A stretch of 64,000 nucleotides of DNA from Phaeobacter sp. B1627 (GCF_006265095.1 NZ_VCNK01000016.1:62001-126000); one strand, 5' to 3'. Shown: positions 1 through 8,719, counted from the first letter of the stretch. The notes: a model not told the origin generated them from the letters alone. Program-made: numbers and translations.

Positions 1-1279
1 CGCGATGCAGCGGGATGTTGGTCTTCACACCCTCGATACGCATTTCCTCAAGCGCGGCCCGGGCGCGGGCAAGCGCCTCGGACCGGTCGGCGCCATAGGC
101 GATGACCTTGGCGATCATCGAGTCATAGCTCGCCGGGACCTCCGCCCCCGCTTCCATATGTGTGTCCACGCGGATGCCCGGACCCCCGGCAAGATGCAGC
201 GCGTTCACACGTCCCGGACTGGGCGCAAAGCTTTCGGGGTCTTCGGCGTTGATGCGGCATTCGACGGCATGGCCTTCGGTGCGCAGATCGTCCTGAGAGA
301 GGGTCAGTTTCTCCCCCCGCGCCACATCGATCTGCAGCGCAACAATGTCGAGCCCGGTCACCATCTCCGTGACAGGGTGTTCCACCTGAATACGGGTGTT
401 CATCTCGATGAAATAGAATTGCCCATCCTCGTAGAGGAACTCGAAGGTGCCCGCACCGACATAACCGATGTCCACGCAGGACCGGGCACAGCGGGCCCCG
501 ATTTCGGCGATCAGCGCGCGATCGATGCCGGGGGCGGGGGCCTCTTCGATCAGTTTCTGATGGCGTCGCTGCATCGAACAGTCCCGGTCCCCGAGCCAGA
601 GTGCCTGACCATGGGAATCCGCAATGATCTGGATTTCTACGTGGCGCGGCCGCCCGAGGAATTTCTCCATGTATACGTCCGGATTTCCAAAGAACCGCTG
701 CGCCTCCTGACGGGTCAGCATAGAGGCGTCGGCGAGTTCGCACTCCTCGTGAACGATGCGCATCCCGCGCCCGCCGCCGCCACCTGCGGCCTTGAGGATG
801 ACCGGATATCCGATGTCTTCGGCAATGCGGGCGATGTCTTCCGGGTCATGCGGCAATACCCGGTCAGGACCGGGCACACAGGGCACACCTGCGGCGATCA
901 TCGCGGCCTTTGCCTCCACCTTGTCGCCCATGCGGCGCATGACCTCGGCCTTGGGGCCGATGAGGGTCATGCCGGCGGCCTGCACCGCTTCGGCAAACGC
1001 GGCGTTCTCGGACAGGAAACCATAGCCCGGATGGATCAAATCCGCGTCGAGCAGACGGGCCGCCTGAATGACGGCGGCGATATTGAGGTAGCTCTTGTTC
1101 GCCGCTGCCGGACCGAGGCAGATGCTGTCGTCGGCAAGCGCCAGATAGGGCGCGCCACGATCCGCTTCGGAATAGCCGCAGACGACACGCAGGCCCAGAC
1201 GGCGGCAAGCGCGGATGATCCGCAGGGCAATTTCGCCCCGGTTGGCGACAAAGACGGTTTGGCGGGATGTGGCCTTCAT
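1..1279 (-). CDS. accC: Biotin carboxylase subunit of an acetyl-CoA-carboxylase-type enzyme (3' end beyond window)
   Basis: Carboxylates the biotin of a carrier protein using ATP and bicarbonate. Reading from the ATG at 1279, the N-terminus has the biotin-carboxylase motif ANRGEIALRIIRA (residues 12-24), the ATP-grasp glycine loop KAAGGGGGRGMR (163-174) and the active-site stretch EMNTRIQVEHPVTE (about residue 290). About 426 residues lie in the window; the family is usually near 450, so only a short C-terminal piece is missing. The start overlaps the accB stop as ATGA, so the two are translationally coupled. This is a small two-gene module with no carboxyltransferase in view. In related genomes such accBC pairs often precede 5-oxoprolinase (pxpBCA) genes; that would lie left of the window and is inference. 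Confidence 0.93.
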   Translation of the reverse strand, partial: MKATSRQTVFVANRGEIALRIIRACRRLGLRVVCGYSEADRGAPYLALADDSICLGPAAANKSYLNIAAVIQAARLLDADLIHPGYGFLSENAAFAEAVQAAGMTLIGPKAEVMRRMGDKVEAKAAMIAAGVPCVPGPDRVLPHDPEDIARIAEDIGYPVILKAAGGGGGRGMRIVHEECELADASMLTRQEAQRFFGNPDVYMEKFLGRPRHVEIQIIADSHGQALWLGDRDCSMQRRHQKLIEEAPAPGIDRALIAEIGARCARSCVDIGYVGAGTFEFLYEDGQFYFIEMNTRIQVEHPVTEMVTGLDIVALQIDVARGEKLTLSQDDLRTEGHAVECRINAEDPESFAPSPGRVNALHLAGGPGIRVDTHMEAGAEVPASYDSMIAKVIAYGADRSEALARARAALEEMRIEGVKTNIPLHR

Positions 1280-1731
1280 GTCCGCACCTTCATCAAAAGC
1301 GTTCCGGCCTCGACGGTATCCCCGTCCGCAACGCGAATGTCCTCGATGATGCCGTCCCGGTCCGCCGTGACCGATGTCATGACTTTCATGGCCTCGATCA
1401 GGCATATGGTCTGGCCGGGTTTCACCCTGTCGCCAATCCCGACAAAGGCCGGAGCGTCCGGCTGCGGCGAGAGATAACAAAGGCCGGAGAGCGGCGCCTC
1501 GATACCGGCCTCAACCTGCGGCGCGCTCAGTGGCAACATATCGGAAGTTGCGTCCAGCATTACGGATTCAGGGTCGGGCGATGCGGTGTCGGGGGCCGTC
1601 CCCGTTGCGGCGGTGGCGGTCTCTCTCCGGAGTGCGACATGCGTTCCGTTCTCTGACAACTGAAATTCGGTCAGGCCGCATCGTGCCGCCCACTCCATCC
1701 GTTCGATCAGGGCCTCAATGGTGATCGACAT
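1276..1731 (-). CDS. accB: Biotin carboxyl carrier protein
   Basis: Biotinylated carrier that shuttles the carboxyl group from AccC. The 151-residue protein has a variable N-terminal half, an Ala/Thr/Pro-rich linker (about 38-70) and a C-terminal biotinyl domain (about 75-151) with the attachment motif EAMK at 113-116, Lys116 being the biotin site. The motif is followed by VMTS rather than the usual MMN, a small deviation. ATG 1731 is chosen because AAGGAG lies about 12 bases upstream; a longer frame reaching 1839 has no such site and would run into the shared promoter region. It is the first gene of the accBC operon and is divergent from the aldolase gene at 1958. Confidence 0.93.
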   Translation of the reverse strand: MSITIEALIERMEWAARCGLTEFQLSENGTHVALRRETATAATGTAPDTASPDPESVMLDATSDMLPLSAPQVEAGIEAPLSGLCYLSPQPDAPAFVGIGDRVKPGQTICLIEAMKVMTSVTADRDGIIEDIRVADGDTVEAGTLLMKVRT

Positions 1732-1765
1732 GGTGATGTCGGCTCCTTGGCTTGGTTTTCTTGCG

Positions 1766-1779
1766 TTCGAAATTTCGAA
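1766..1779. promoter_or_regulatory. Perfect 14-bp palindrome between divergent accB and aldolase genes
   Basis: TTCGAAATTTCGAA is its own reverse complement. It lies 35 bases before the accB start and about 180 before the aldolase start, in the only intergenic stretch serving both genes. A dimeric repressor site is the natural reading; the regulator is not identifiable here. Confidence 0.5.
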
Positions 1780-1957
1780 AAACCTAGCACTGCAAACGAC
1801 GAATGATGTCAGAGCGGTTTGGAATGACTTGCCGGGCAAGCATAGGGATTGTCGATCACGTCAGATGCGCATGGTCTTATGCCTGCACGCGTTTGGCGCC
1901 TATGCTCGCCCTCGATCCGAGCGAATACCGCTCACAGGACATTACAGGGAAGTTTTC

Positions 1958-2632
1958 ATGCCCAACATCATCACCAAGATCGAACGCGCAGCCGCCGAAG
2001 ACGTGGCCGCATTGGCCAAATTCGGCACCGCCACCATTCACGAAGCACAGGGACGCCTTGGCGCTCTGAACTCCTCGATCAAGCCCATTGACCGCAACAT
2101 GCGCCTGTGCGGTCCTGCCTTCACCGTGGAAAGCGCGCCGCGTGACAACCTCATGCTGCAACTGGCGATCCACTACGCGCAGAAAGGCGACGTGATCGTG
2201 GTCTCTGCCGGCGAATACGAAGAGGCGGGCAGCTTCGGGGACGTATTGGGCAACGCCTGTGTGGCCAAGGGAATCGCAGGGGTCGTCACGGACACCGGCG
2301 TGCGCGACACGCTGGCCTTGATCGAACTGGGATTGCCGGTCTTCTCGCTGAGCGTCTGTATCAAAGGCACGGTCAAAGAGACGCTCTGTCAGATCAATGG
2401 CGACATCGTCGTCGGTGGTCAGATGATCCGTCCGGGCGATGTCATCAGCGGTGACGCAGATGGTCTGGTGATGGTGCGCAAGGAAGACGCGGCCGAGGTC
2501 GCCGTGAAATCCCAGACCCGCGATGACGTCGAAGCAGACCTTATCGAAGCCTATAAGGCCGGCGGAACAGTGATTGATCTGTGCAATCTGGCACCGGTGC
2601 TTGCGGCCAAGGGCCTGACGACCGACCTCTAA
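1958..2632 (+). CDS. RraA-family aldolase (HMG/4-carboxy-4-hydroxy-2-oxoadipate aldolase type)
   Basis: Class II, metal-dependent pyruvate aldolase family; members cleave 4-carboxy-4-hydroxy-2-oxoadipate or 4-hydroxy-4-methyl-2-oxoglutarate and often decarboxylate oxaloacetate. The 224-residue protein is of typical length. It carries the family block with GEYEEAGSFGDVLGNACVAK (85-104) followed by GVVTDTGVRD (108-117), where the Arg-Asp pair binds substrate and metal. ATG 1958 follows AGGGA with good spacing; the frame is open further upstream but without a site. No other protocatechuate 4,5-cleavage (lig/gal) gene is nearby, so a specific role in that pathway is unproven. It is convergent with the LacI gene at 2717. 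Confidence 0.85.
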   Translation: MPNIITKIERAAAEDVAALAKFGTATIHEAQGRLGALNSSIKPIDRNMRLCGPAFTVESAPRDNLMLQLAIHYAQKGDVIVVSAGEYEEAGSFGDVLGNACVAKGIAGVVTDTGVRDTLALIELGLPVFSLSVCIKGTVKETLCQINGDIVVGGQMIRPGDVISGDADGLVMVRKEDAAEVAVKSQTRDDVEADLIEAYKAGGTVIDLCNLAPVLAAKGLTTDL

Positions 2633-2716
2633 GCGCAAAGTGGGGGCAGTCGGGAAAACCGTCTGTCCTTTCCTCAACCGCCGGTCACGGCCTTGATCTC
2701 ACTGATTTCACAGGTT

Positions 2717-3745
2717 TTACTGCGTTGACCCGCGCAAGATCAGGTCGGGCCGGATGACGACGCGCATCCGGTCCGAATTTTCCGTATTGCCCGCCAGCAG
2801 GTCGATTGCCAATTCGGCCGCTCGCTGGCCGATAAGGTCCGCCTTGACGTCCACCGTGGTCAGAGGTGGTTCGCAAATGCGCCCGATTTCGTAGTTCCCG
2901 AAGCCCGCAATCGCGATATCGTCGGGCACTGTGATCCCGCGGCGCGCGCATTGCGCAAGGGCGCCAAAGGCCACGGGATCCGACACACACATGATCGCAT
3001 CGGCCTCCGGGAAACGTTCACACAGAAGATCCAGCCCCGTCGCACCTTCGGACATGCTGACGGGGGAATTGCCGAGCGGGATCAGCCGGTGGGCCGCAAG
3101 GCCCTGCGCCTCCATCGCCGCGACAAACCCCGCGCGGCGCTGTACGCCACGGGGGTCCGCTTGGGTTTCGCCCCCGAGAAAGGCAATGTTGCGCCGTCCC
3201 GATTTTACCAGATGATCGACCAGACCCTTCACCGACTCGCGGTTTGAAAACCCGACCACATGGCCGATCGGGTCGTCCGGCAGGTCCCAGATCTCGATAA
3301 TGGGTATGGCCGCCTTGCGCAGCAGGTTTTCGGTGCCTTTGCTATGCTGCGCCCCGGTGAGGATCATGGCCTCCGGATTGCGCCGGAGCACCTGATTGAT
3401 CAGCCGTTCTTCTTCGTCGGGGTCATATTCGGTGTTTGCCAGAAGGATCTGGATGTTCTTTCTGGCGAGCACCTGAGATATCGCGCGAACGGTCGTGGAA
3501 AAATTCGCGTTCTCGACGGATGGTACGGTGACCGCAACGAAACCCGTGCGGTTCTGGCGCAGATTTGCCGCTGTAGCGTCAAAGACATAGCCGAGTTCAT
3601 CCGCCTTCTTCAGGATCGCGGCACGGGTCGCGGCCTTGACGCCCTGATCCCCCTTGAACGCGCGCGAGACCGTCATTGCGGAGACACCGACCGCTTTGGC
3701 GATATCGGCCATTTTGATTTTGGAGCGATGTGGGGTGGACTTCAT
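2717..3745 (-). CDS. LacI-family transcriptional regulator of the gluconate/idonate locus
   Basis: DNA-binding repressor of 342 residues with an N-terminal LacI helix-turn-helix (MADIAKAVGVSAMTVSRAF, 12-30) and a periplasmic-binding-like effector domain. It is the last gene of the unit IdnO-like reductase, gluconokinase, regulator, starting 31 bases after the kinase stop. Its position and the two GTTATCGATA-type palindromes in the locus make it the likely GntR/IdnR equivalent, responding to gluconate, idonate or a keto-derivative. The start at ATG 3745 precedes the HTH by the usual distance; an upstream extension to 3823 would overlap the kinase gene. Confidence 0.9.
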   Translation of the reverse strand: MKSTPHRSKIKMADIAKAVGVSAMTVSRAFKGDQGVKAATRAAILKKADELGYVFDATAANLRQNRTGFVAVTVPSVENANFSTTVRAISQVLARKNIQILLANTEYDPDEEERLINQVLRRNPEAMILTGAQHSKGTENLLRKAAIPIIEIWDLPDDPIGHVVGFSNRESVKGLVDHLVKSGRRNIAFLGGETQADPRGVQRRAGFVAAMEAQGLAAHRLIPLGNSPVSMSEGATGLDLLCERFPEADAIMCVSDPVAFGALAQCARRGITVPDDIAIAGFGNYEIGRICEPPLTTVDVKADLIGQRAAELAIDLLAGNTENSDRMRVVIRPDLILRGSTQ

Positions 3746-3776
3746 GATCGGCCTTGTCTTTCGGCGGACGATACGT

Positions 3777-4316
3777 TCACTTGCCTTGCCGGGCAATAGA
3801 CTCCGCCCGCCAGCCGAGCCCATTGAAAATCAGCTCTGCGATGCGGTCCGCGGGTTGATCGATATCGACCGTGATGGCCCCCTCCGGGCCGGTCGGCGGT
3901 TCGAGTGTCGCGAGCTGACTGTCGAGAAGCGACGTGGGCATATAGTGCCCCTCGCGCTGCCCCATACGCGCGCTCAGGACCTCGCGGCTGCCGTGCAGGT
4001 AGACAAACACCGGTTTCGCCGGAAAGGCCGTGCGCCGGATGATCTCGCGGTAGCTCAATTTCAATGCGGAACACCCCAGGATCAGCCCCGTGTGCGCCCG
4101 CCCGAGTGCCGCGCCGCAATCCTCCAGCCAAGGCTGTCGGTCGGCGTCGGTCAGGGGGATCCCCGCCCGCATTTTGTCGACATTTGCGACCGGGTGCAGA
4201 TCGTCCCCATCGACATATTCCAGCCGCGAAAGGGCCGCCAGAGCCGCGCCGACTGTGGACTTGCCACAGCCGGAGACACCCATGATCACCACGTGACTTT
4301 GCTCAAAGCGAGACAC
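3777..4316 (-). CDS. gntK: Gluconokinase
   Basis: Phosphorylates D-gluconate to 6-phosphogluconate, the substrate of gnd in the same locus and of the Entner-Doudoroff route. The P-loop GVSGCGKST (13-21) and the gluconokinase signature VDGDDLHP just after it are clear, and 179 residues is the usual size. I take GTG 4316 as the start because GGAG lies six bases upstream; this overlaps the end of the preceding reductase gene by 14 bases. An ATG at 4328 is in frame but lacks a ribosome site. Cytoplasmic. Confidence 0.92.
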   Translation of the reverse strand: MSRFEQSHVVIMGVSGCGKSTVGAALAALSRLEYVDGDDLHPVANVDKMRAGIPLTDADRQPWLEDCGAALGRAHTGLILGCSALKLSYREIIRRTAFPAKPVFVYLHGSREVLSARMGQREGHYMPTSLLDSQLATLEPPTGPEGAITVDIDQPADRIAELIFNGLGWRAESIARQGK

Positions 4317-5094
4317 TGATCGCTCCATCGACATAGAGCACGTGCCCGTTGACAAAGCTTGAGGCATCGGATGACAGGAATATGCAGGCGCCCACGAGTT
4401 CCTCGACCTTTCCCCAGCGGCCGGCGGGGGTCCGCTTTTCCAGCCATGCGGTAAATTCAGGATCAGCGACAAGGGCTGCGTTCAGCGGGGTGTCAAAATA
4501 TCCCGGCGCGATTGCATTGCATTGCAGCCCGTGCCCGGCCCAATCCGTCGCCATCCCTTTGGTGAGGTTCCCGACCGCGCCTTTGGTTGCAGTATAGGGG
4601 GCAATGCCCGGGCGGGCCAGTGCGGTCTGGACGGAGCAGATGTTGACGATCTTGCCCTTGCCCCGGCCGATCATGTGGCGGGCGACAGCCTGACCGACGT
4701 GGAAAACCGAGGCGATATTGGTCTGCAGCAGGGCTTCGAACCGGTCTGCGGGAAACTCCTCAAGAGGGCTGCGGTGCTGCATGCCGGCATTGTTCACCAG
4801 AATGTCGATCGCGCCGTGGTCTTTTTCAAACGCATCGATGGCCGTGCGGACCTCGCCGTGGCGGGTCACATCGAACCCCAGGGTCGCAATCTCCGCATCC
4901 GGGCACATTTCCCGCAGCGCTTCCGCAGCGCCCTCAAGCTTGGCGCCGTCCCGCCCGTTCAGAACCACGGCGGCGCCCGCTTTTGCCAGACCTGCCGCGA
5001 GGGCGAAGCCGATCCCCTGCGAGGATCCTGTCACAAGGGCCCGGCGACCACTCAGCCCGAAGCTGCGTTCGAGGTAGGACGTTTCGATACTCAT
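4303..5094 (-). CDS. idnO: SDR oxidoreductase, gluconate 5-dehydrogenase (5-keto-D-gluconate reductase) type
   Basis: Classical short-chain dehydrogenase of 263 residues. It has the cofactor motif TGSSQGIG (22-29), NNAG (101-104) and the catalytic Ser154, Tyr167 and Lys171 (YTATK). In E. coli the equivalent IdnO reduces 5-ketogluconate to gluconate after IdnD has oxidised L-idonate. The pairing here with an IdnD homologue, gluconokinase and gnd supports that role. It is first in its operon and about 45 bases from the palindromic operator at 5139. Other SDR polyol specificities cannot be excluded from sequence alone. Confidence 0.87.
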   Translation of the reverse strand: MSIETSYLERSFGLSGRRALVTGSSQGIGFALAAGLAKAGAAVVLNGRDGAKLEGAAEALREMCPDAEIATLGFDVTRHGEVRTAIDAFEKDHGAIDILVNNAGMQHRSPLEEFPADRFEALLQTNIASVFHVGQAVARHMIGRGKGKIVNICSVQTALARPGIAPYTATKGAVGNLTKGMATDWAGHGLQCNAIAPGYFDTPLNAALVADPEFTAWLEKRTPAGRWGKVEELVGACIFLSSDASSFVNGHVLYVDGAISVSL

Positions 5095-5138
5095 TCCACT
5101 TTCCTTTTCATGTCGACAATCGCGTTCGGCGCCATTAT

Positions 5139-5150
5139 GTTATCGATAAC
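5139..5150. promoter_or_regulatory. GntR/IdnR-type LacI operator (perfect palindrome)
   Basis: GTTATCGATAAC, a perfect 12-bp palindrome, lies in the divergent promoter region between idnO and the 2-hydroxyacid dehydrogenase gene. It resembles E. coli GntR/IdnR sites (ATGTTA-N4-TAACAT) and is flanked by ATG on the left. It is the likely binding site of the LacI regulator at 2717-3745. Confidence 0.75.
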
Positions 5151-5208
5151 TATTTGAGGTCAAGCAAAGAGACTCATGCCTGTGACGCCTGAGCCAAGGA
5201 GGATCCTG

Positions 5209-6156
5209 ATGTCGAACCCCGTTATCCTGCAAATCGGCGCCTATCCCACGTGGGATGAAGAGCCGCTCAACCGCGACTACGAAGTGCGCCGGTATTTTGA
5301 GGCCGAAGACAAGGCGGCGTTTCTGGCGCAACACGGCCCGGATGTCCGCGCGATTGCGACGCGGGGGGAACTTGGTGCCGATCGCGCGATGATCGAAGCC
5401 TGCCCCCGTCTTGAGCTGGTATCTGTCTATGGTGTCGGCTTCGATGCTGTCGATCTGGAGGCATGTCGCGAAAACAACGTGCGCGTCACCAATACACCGG
5501 ATGTTCTGTCCGGAGATGTAGCCGATTTCGCGGTCACGATGATGCTCGCCCAGACGCGCGGAATCGTCGCCGGAGACGCCTGGGTGCGCGATGGCAGTTG
5601 GGCGACCGAGGGCGGCTTGCCCCTTCAGCGCCGCGCATGGGGGCGTCGCGCAGGCGTACTCGGCCTTGGGCGTATCGGCTTTGAGATCGCGAAGCGCCTC
5701 TCTGGTTTCGGGATGGACATCGCCTATAGCGATGTCGCGCCGAAAGACTACGCGGAAGACTGGACCTTCGCGGCGACCCCTGTCGAGTTGGCAAAACAGT
5801 GCGACTTCCTCTTTGTTGCGGCGGCGGCCTCTGCGGAGACCCGCCATATCATCAACCGAGACGTGCTCCACGCTCTTGGCGCAGATGGCATGTTAATCAA
5901 TGTATCCCGCGCGTCCAACGTTGATGAAGAGGCGCTGATCGACGCGCTGTCTTCGGGCGCGCTGGGCGCGGCGGCCCTCGACGTTTTTGAGGGGGAGCCC
6001 GCGCTTGATCCGCGTTTTATGGATTTGCCCAATATCCTCCTGCAACCGCATCAGGCCTCCGGCACGGTCGAAACGCGCAAGGCCATGGGGGCCCTCCTGC
6101 GGGAAAACCTGACGGCCCATTTCGCAGGTAAACCCCTCGTAAGCCCCGTTCTCTGA
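5209..6156 (+). CDS. D-isomer-specific 2-hydroxyacid dehydrogenase (2-ketogluconate/glyoxylate/hydroxypyruvate reductase family)
   Basis: NAD(P)-dependent dehydrogenase of 315 residues. The nucleotide motif is GLGRIG (152-157), and the family's catalytic Arg234, Glu263 and His281 are all present (NVSR, FEGEP, QPHQ). ATG 5209 is chosen because a near-perfect AAGGAGG lies just upstream. It opens the operon that continues with the L-idonate dehydrogenase and gnd. In this setting a 2-ketogluconate or 2-keto-idonate reductase (GhrB/TkrA-like) is likely, but GhrA/GhrB enzymes are broad and the exact substrate is inference. Confidence 0.86.
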   Translation: MSNPVILQIGAYPTWDEEPLNRDYEVRRYFEAEDKAAFLAQHGPDVRAIATRGELGADRAMIEACPRLELVSVYGVGFDAVDLEACRENNVRVTNTPDVLSGDVADFAVTMMLAQTRGIVAGDAWVRDGSWATEGGLPLQRRAWGRRAGVLGLGRIGFEIAKRLSGFGMDIAYSDVAPKDYAEDWTFAATPVELAKQCDFLFVAAAASAETRHIINRDVLHALGADGMLINVSRASNVDEEALIDALSSGALGAAALDVFEGEPALDPRFMDLPNILLQPHQASGTVETRKAMGALLRENLTAHFAGKPLVSPVL

Positions 6157-6173
6157 CGTCGTAGGATACTGAT

Positions 6174-7214
6174 ATGAAAGCAGTTGTTATTCACGCGGCC
6201 AAAGATCTCCGCGTCGAGGACTTCACCGAGCAGCGGGCCGACCATGTAGGAAAAGCCGAAGTGCGCGTCCGCATGAAGGCTGGCGGCGTCTGCGGGTCCG
6301 ACCTGCATTATTACAATCATGGCGGCTTTGGCACTGTGCGTCTGCGCGAGCCGATGGTCCTTGGTCACGAGGTGTCCGGCGAAGTCACCGAAATCGGTGC
6401 CGAGGTTGAGGGCGTGGCGGTTGGCGATCTTGTTGCGATCTCGCCGTCGCGCCCCTGCAGCGGCTGCGAAACCTGCAACAGGGGCCTTCCGAACCACTGC
6501 GAAAACATGCGGTTTTACGGCTCGGCCATGCCATTCCCGCATATCCAGGGCGCATTCAGACAGGAGATGATCGTCAATGCGTCGCAATGCGCGGTCGCCA
6601 ACGGGCTCACCCCCGGCGAAGCGGCCATGGCGGAGCCGCTCGCGGTCACATTGCATGGCGTGCGGCGGGCGGGCGAATTGCTTGGCAAACGCGTGCTGGT
6701 GACCGGATGCGGCCCGATCGGCCTCCTTTCGATCCTGTCAGCGCGGCTGGCCGGAGCTGAGGAGATCGTAGCCACCGACCTGTCGGACTTCACCCTCGAC
6801 ATGGCGCGCAGGATCGGGGCGGACCGCACAATCAACACCGGCACGCAGCCCGACGGGCTTTCTGAGTTTGCACATGGCAAGGGCACCTTTGATGCGATGT
6901 TTGAATGCACCGGTGTTGCGGCGGCCCTCAACCCGGCGCTGGACGCCATGCGCCCCCGAGGTGTCGTGGTTCAGCTCGGTCTGGGTGGGGAAATGCCTCT
7001 CAATATGATGAAGGTGACAGCAAAAGAGCTCAACCTGCGCGGTTCATTCCGCTTTCATGAAGAGTTCGCAACGGGTATTGAAGCGATGCGAAAGAAACGG
7101 ATCGATCTTTCGCCGTTGATCACGCACAGGGTCGGGCTGGAGGAGGCAGAACGCGCCTTTCAAATCGCCTCTGACCGTTCAAGCGCGATCAAGGCACTGA
7201 TCGAATTCGACTAG
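6174..7214 (+). CDS. idnD: L-idonate 5-dehydrogenase (zinc MDR family)
   Basis: Oxidises L-idonate to 5-keto-D-gluconate. The 346-residue zinc-dependent medium-chain dehydrogenase has catalytic-zinc residues Cys40 and His65-Glu66 and structural-zinc cysteines at 95, 98, 101 and 109. A GCGPIG cofactor motif follows near residue 178. Stretches such as CGSDLHYYNHGG, MRFYGSAMPFPH and RGSFRF closely recall E. coli IdnD. It lies 17 bases after the hydroxyacid dehydrogenase and just before gnd, completing an idonate to 5-ketogluconate to gluconate to 6-phosphogluconate route with idnO and gntK. Confidence 0.92.
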   Translation: MKAVVIHAAKDLRVEDFTEQRADHVGKAEVRVRMKAGGVCGSDLHYYNHGGFGTVRLREPMVLGHEVSGEVTEIGAEVEGVAVGDLVAISPSRPCSGCETCNRGLPNHCENMRFYGSAMPFPHIQGAFRQEMIVNASQCAVANGLTPGEAAMAEPLAVTLHGVRRAGELLGKRVLVTGCGPIGLLSILSARLAGAEEIVATDLSDFTLDMARRIGADRTINTGTQPDGLSEFAHGKGTFDAMFECTGVAAALNPALDAMRPRGVVVQLGLGGEMPLNMMKVTAKELNLRGSFRFHEEFATGIEAMRKKRIDLSPLITHRVGLEEAERAFQIASDRSSAIKALIEFD

Positions 7215-7223
7215 AAGAGCAAT

Positions 7224-7235
7224 GTTATCGATATC
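7224..7235. promoter_or_regulatory. Second GntR/IdnR-type operator (one mismatch)
   Basis: GTTATCGATATC matches the palindrome at 5139-5150 in 11 of 12 positions, including the preceding ATG context. It lies in the 47-base gap before gnd, suggesting that gnd has its own LacI-controlled promoter or that the two sites act together. Confidence 0.6.
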
Positions 7236-7261
7236 AAAATTTGCAGAAAGAGGTGTGTAAC

Positions 7262-8680
7262 ATGACGGCAAATTCGACTGTCGGCCTGATCGGGCTCGGC
7301 ACAATGGGAGCGGCGCTTGCCCTCAATATCGCTGAGAACGGCTTCCGGATTTCCGTGTTCAACCGCACCACGTCCGTGGTCGACGAATTTGTGTCAACCG
7401 CAGGCGAGCTTGCGGAGCAGATCGTTCCCACACGGAGCCTCACCGAGTTTGTCGCCAGCCTTCAACGGCCGCGCACGATCATCCTGATGGTGCCCGCGGG
7501 TCCGGTCGTCGATGCCCAGATCGAAGCGCTGCGGGGGTATCTCGACGCCGGCGATCTTGTGATCGATGCCGGGAATGCGAATTATCACGACACCAACAGG
7601 CGCATGGAAGAGGCGGCGCAGGCCCCCTATTCGTTCCTCGGTGTGGGCGTGTCGGGCGGCGAAGACGGCGCGCGTCACGGACCTTCGATCATGGTTGGCG
7701 GGCAACAGGATGACTGGCTCCGTGTCGCACCGATGCTGAAGTCGATTTCTGCCAAATACGAGGACGAGAGCTGCGCCGACTATATGGGAGCCGGAGGGGC
7801 CGGCCATTTCGTCAAGATGGTGCACAACGGCATTGAATATGCCGATATGCAGATGATCGCGGAAGGCTACAGCCTGATGTCCCATGGGATGTCGCTCCCG
7901 CTTGAACAGATCGCGGCGGCCTTCGACGAATGGAACAAGGGGCCACTGTCTTCCTATCTGATCGAGATTTCCGGACAGATTGCGCACAGCCGCGATCGCC
8001 ACACCGGGGCGCCTATCCTCGATGTGATCCTTGACCGGGCCGGACAAAAGGGAACCGGGCGCTGGACAGCCATCGAAGCACAGCATCTCGGTGTCGCGGT
8101 GCCCGTGATCGAGGCCGCCGTTTGTGCGCGAAACCTGTCTGCGGGGATCGACAACAGAGCCGCCGGTGCCGCGGCCTTTGGCGAGCTTCCAGATGCGGGC
8201 GGCGCGTCCACGGACCTGACGCTTGCGGAACTGGAGCAGGCCCTGATTGCGGGAAAGATCCTTTGCTATGCGCAGGGTTTTGACATGCTTGCAGCGGCCT
8301 CCAGCCAGTTCGACTGGGACCTGCCGATGGACAGGATCGCCAAAGTCTGGCGCAACGGCTGTATCATCCGGTCCGATATGCTGAATGAGATGGCGCAGGC
8401 TCTGGCGGACAAGAATGCGCCGCTGCTGATTTTCTCCGAGCCGTTTACGGAGATGCTGCGCAAGGCCGAACCGGCGCTGCGCAAGACAGTACAATGCGCC
8501 ATTGCGGCGGGGATCGCGGTCCCGGCTCTGTCTGCCGGGTTGAGCTGGTTCGACACAATCCGCACAAGACGGTCCTCGGCGAATGTCATTCAGGCGCAGC
8601 GGGACTTTTTCGGGGCGCATGGGTTCGAACGCACAGACGCCATCGACGACCCGCACGGGCCTTGGTCTTCGAACAGCTGA
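7262..8680 (+). CDS. gnd: 6-phosphogluconate dehydrogenase, decarboxylating
   Basis: Converts 6-phosphogluconate to ribulose 5-phosphate, CO2 and NAD(P)H. The 472-residue protein has the N-terminal Rossmann motif GLGTMG (11-16), the substrate motif GVSGGEDGARHGPS and the catalytic block VKMVHNGIEYADMQ, with length as expected for the family. ATG 7262 follows AAAGAGGTG. Its presence in a gluconate operon suggests an oxidative pentose-phosphate route for gluconate. This may be a catabolic paralogue of a housekeeping gene elsewhere. Confidence 0.95.
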   Translation: MTANSTVGLIGLGTMGAALALNIAENGFRISVFNRTTSVVDEFVSTAGELAEQIVPTRSLTEFVASLQRPRTIILMVPAGPVVDAQIEALRGYLDAGDLVIDAGNANYHDTNRRMEEAAQAPYSFLGVGVSGGEDGARHGPSIMVGGQQDDWLRVAPMLKSISAKYEDESCADYMGAGGAGHFVKMVHNGIEYADMQMIAEGYSLMSHGMSLPLEQIAAAFDEWNKGPLSSYLIEISGQIAHSRDRHTGAPILDVILDRAGQKGTGRWTAIEAQHLGVAVPVIEAAVCARNLSAGIDNRAAGAAAFGELPDAGGASTDLTLAELEQALIAGKILCYAQGFDMLAAASSQFDWDLPMDRIAKVWRNGCIIRSDMLNEMAQALADKNAPLLIFSEPFTEMLRKAEPALRKTVQCAIAAGIAVPALSAGLSWFDTIRTRRSSANVIQAQRDFFGAHGFERTDAIDDPHGPWSSNS

Positions 8681-8686
8681 CAGTGC

Positions 8687-8719
8687 AAAGGCATGCTCGT
8701 CCGAGCGTGCCTTTGTTTT
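8687..8719 (+). terminator. Rho-independent terminator after gnd
   Basis: AAAGGCATGCTCG pairs with CGAGCGTGCCTTT (one G-T wobble), leaving a tiny loop, and is followed by GTTTT. It lies seven bases after the gnd stop and closes the gluconate/idonate operon, between it and the convergent LysR gene. Confidence 0.8.

Noticed and set aside
5-1477. Long plus-strand reading frame of 490 residues over accC
   Set aside because: The opposite strand encodes a clear biotin carboxylase with intact motifs, so this is an antisense shadow in high-GC DNA.
8620-8640. tRNA-like GGTTCGAA sequence
   Set aside because: It is inside gnd codons and no acceptor or anticodon stem is present.
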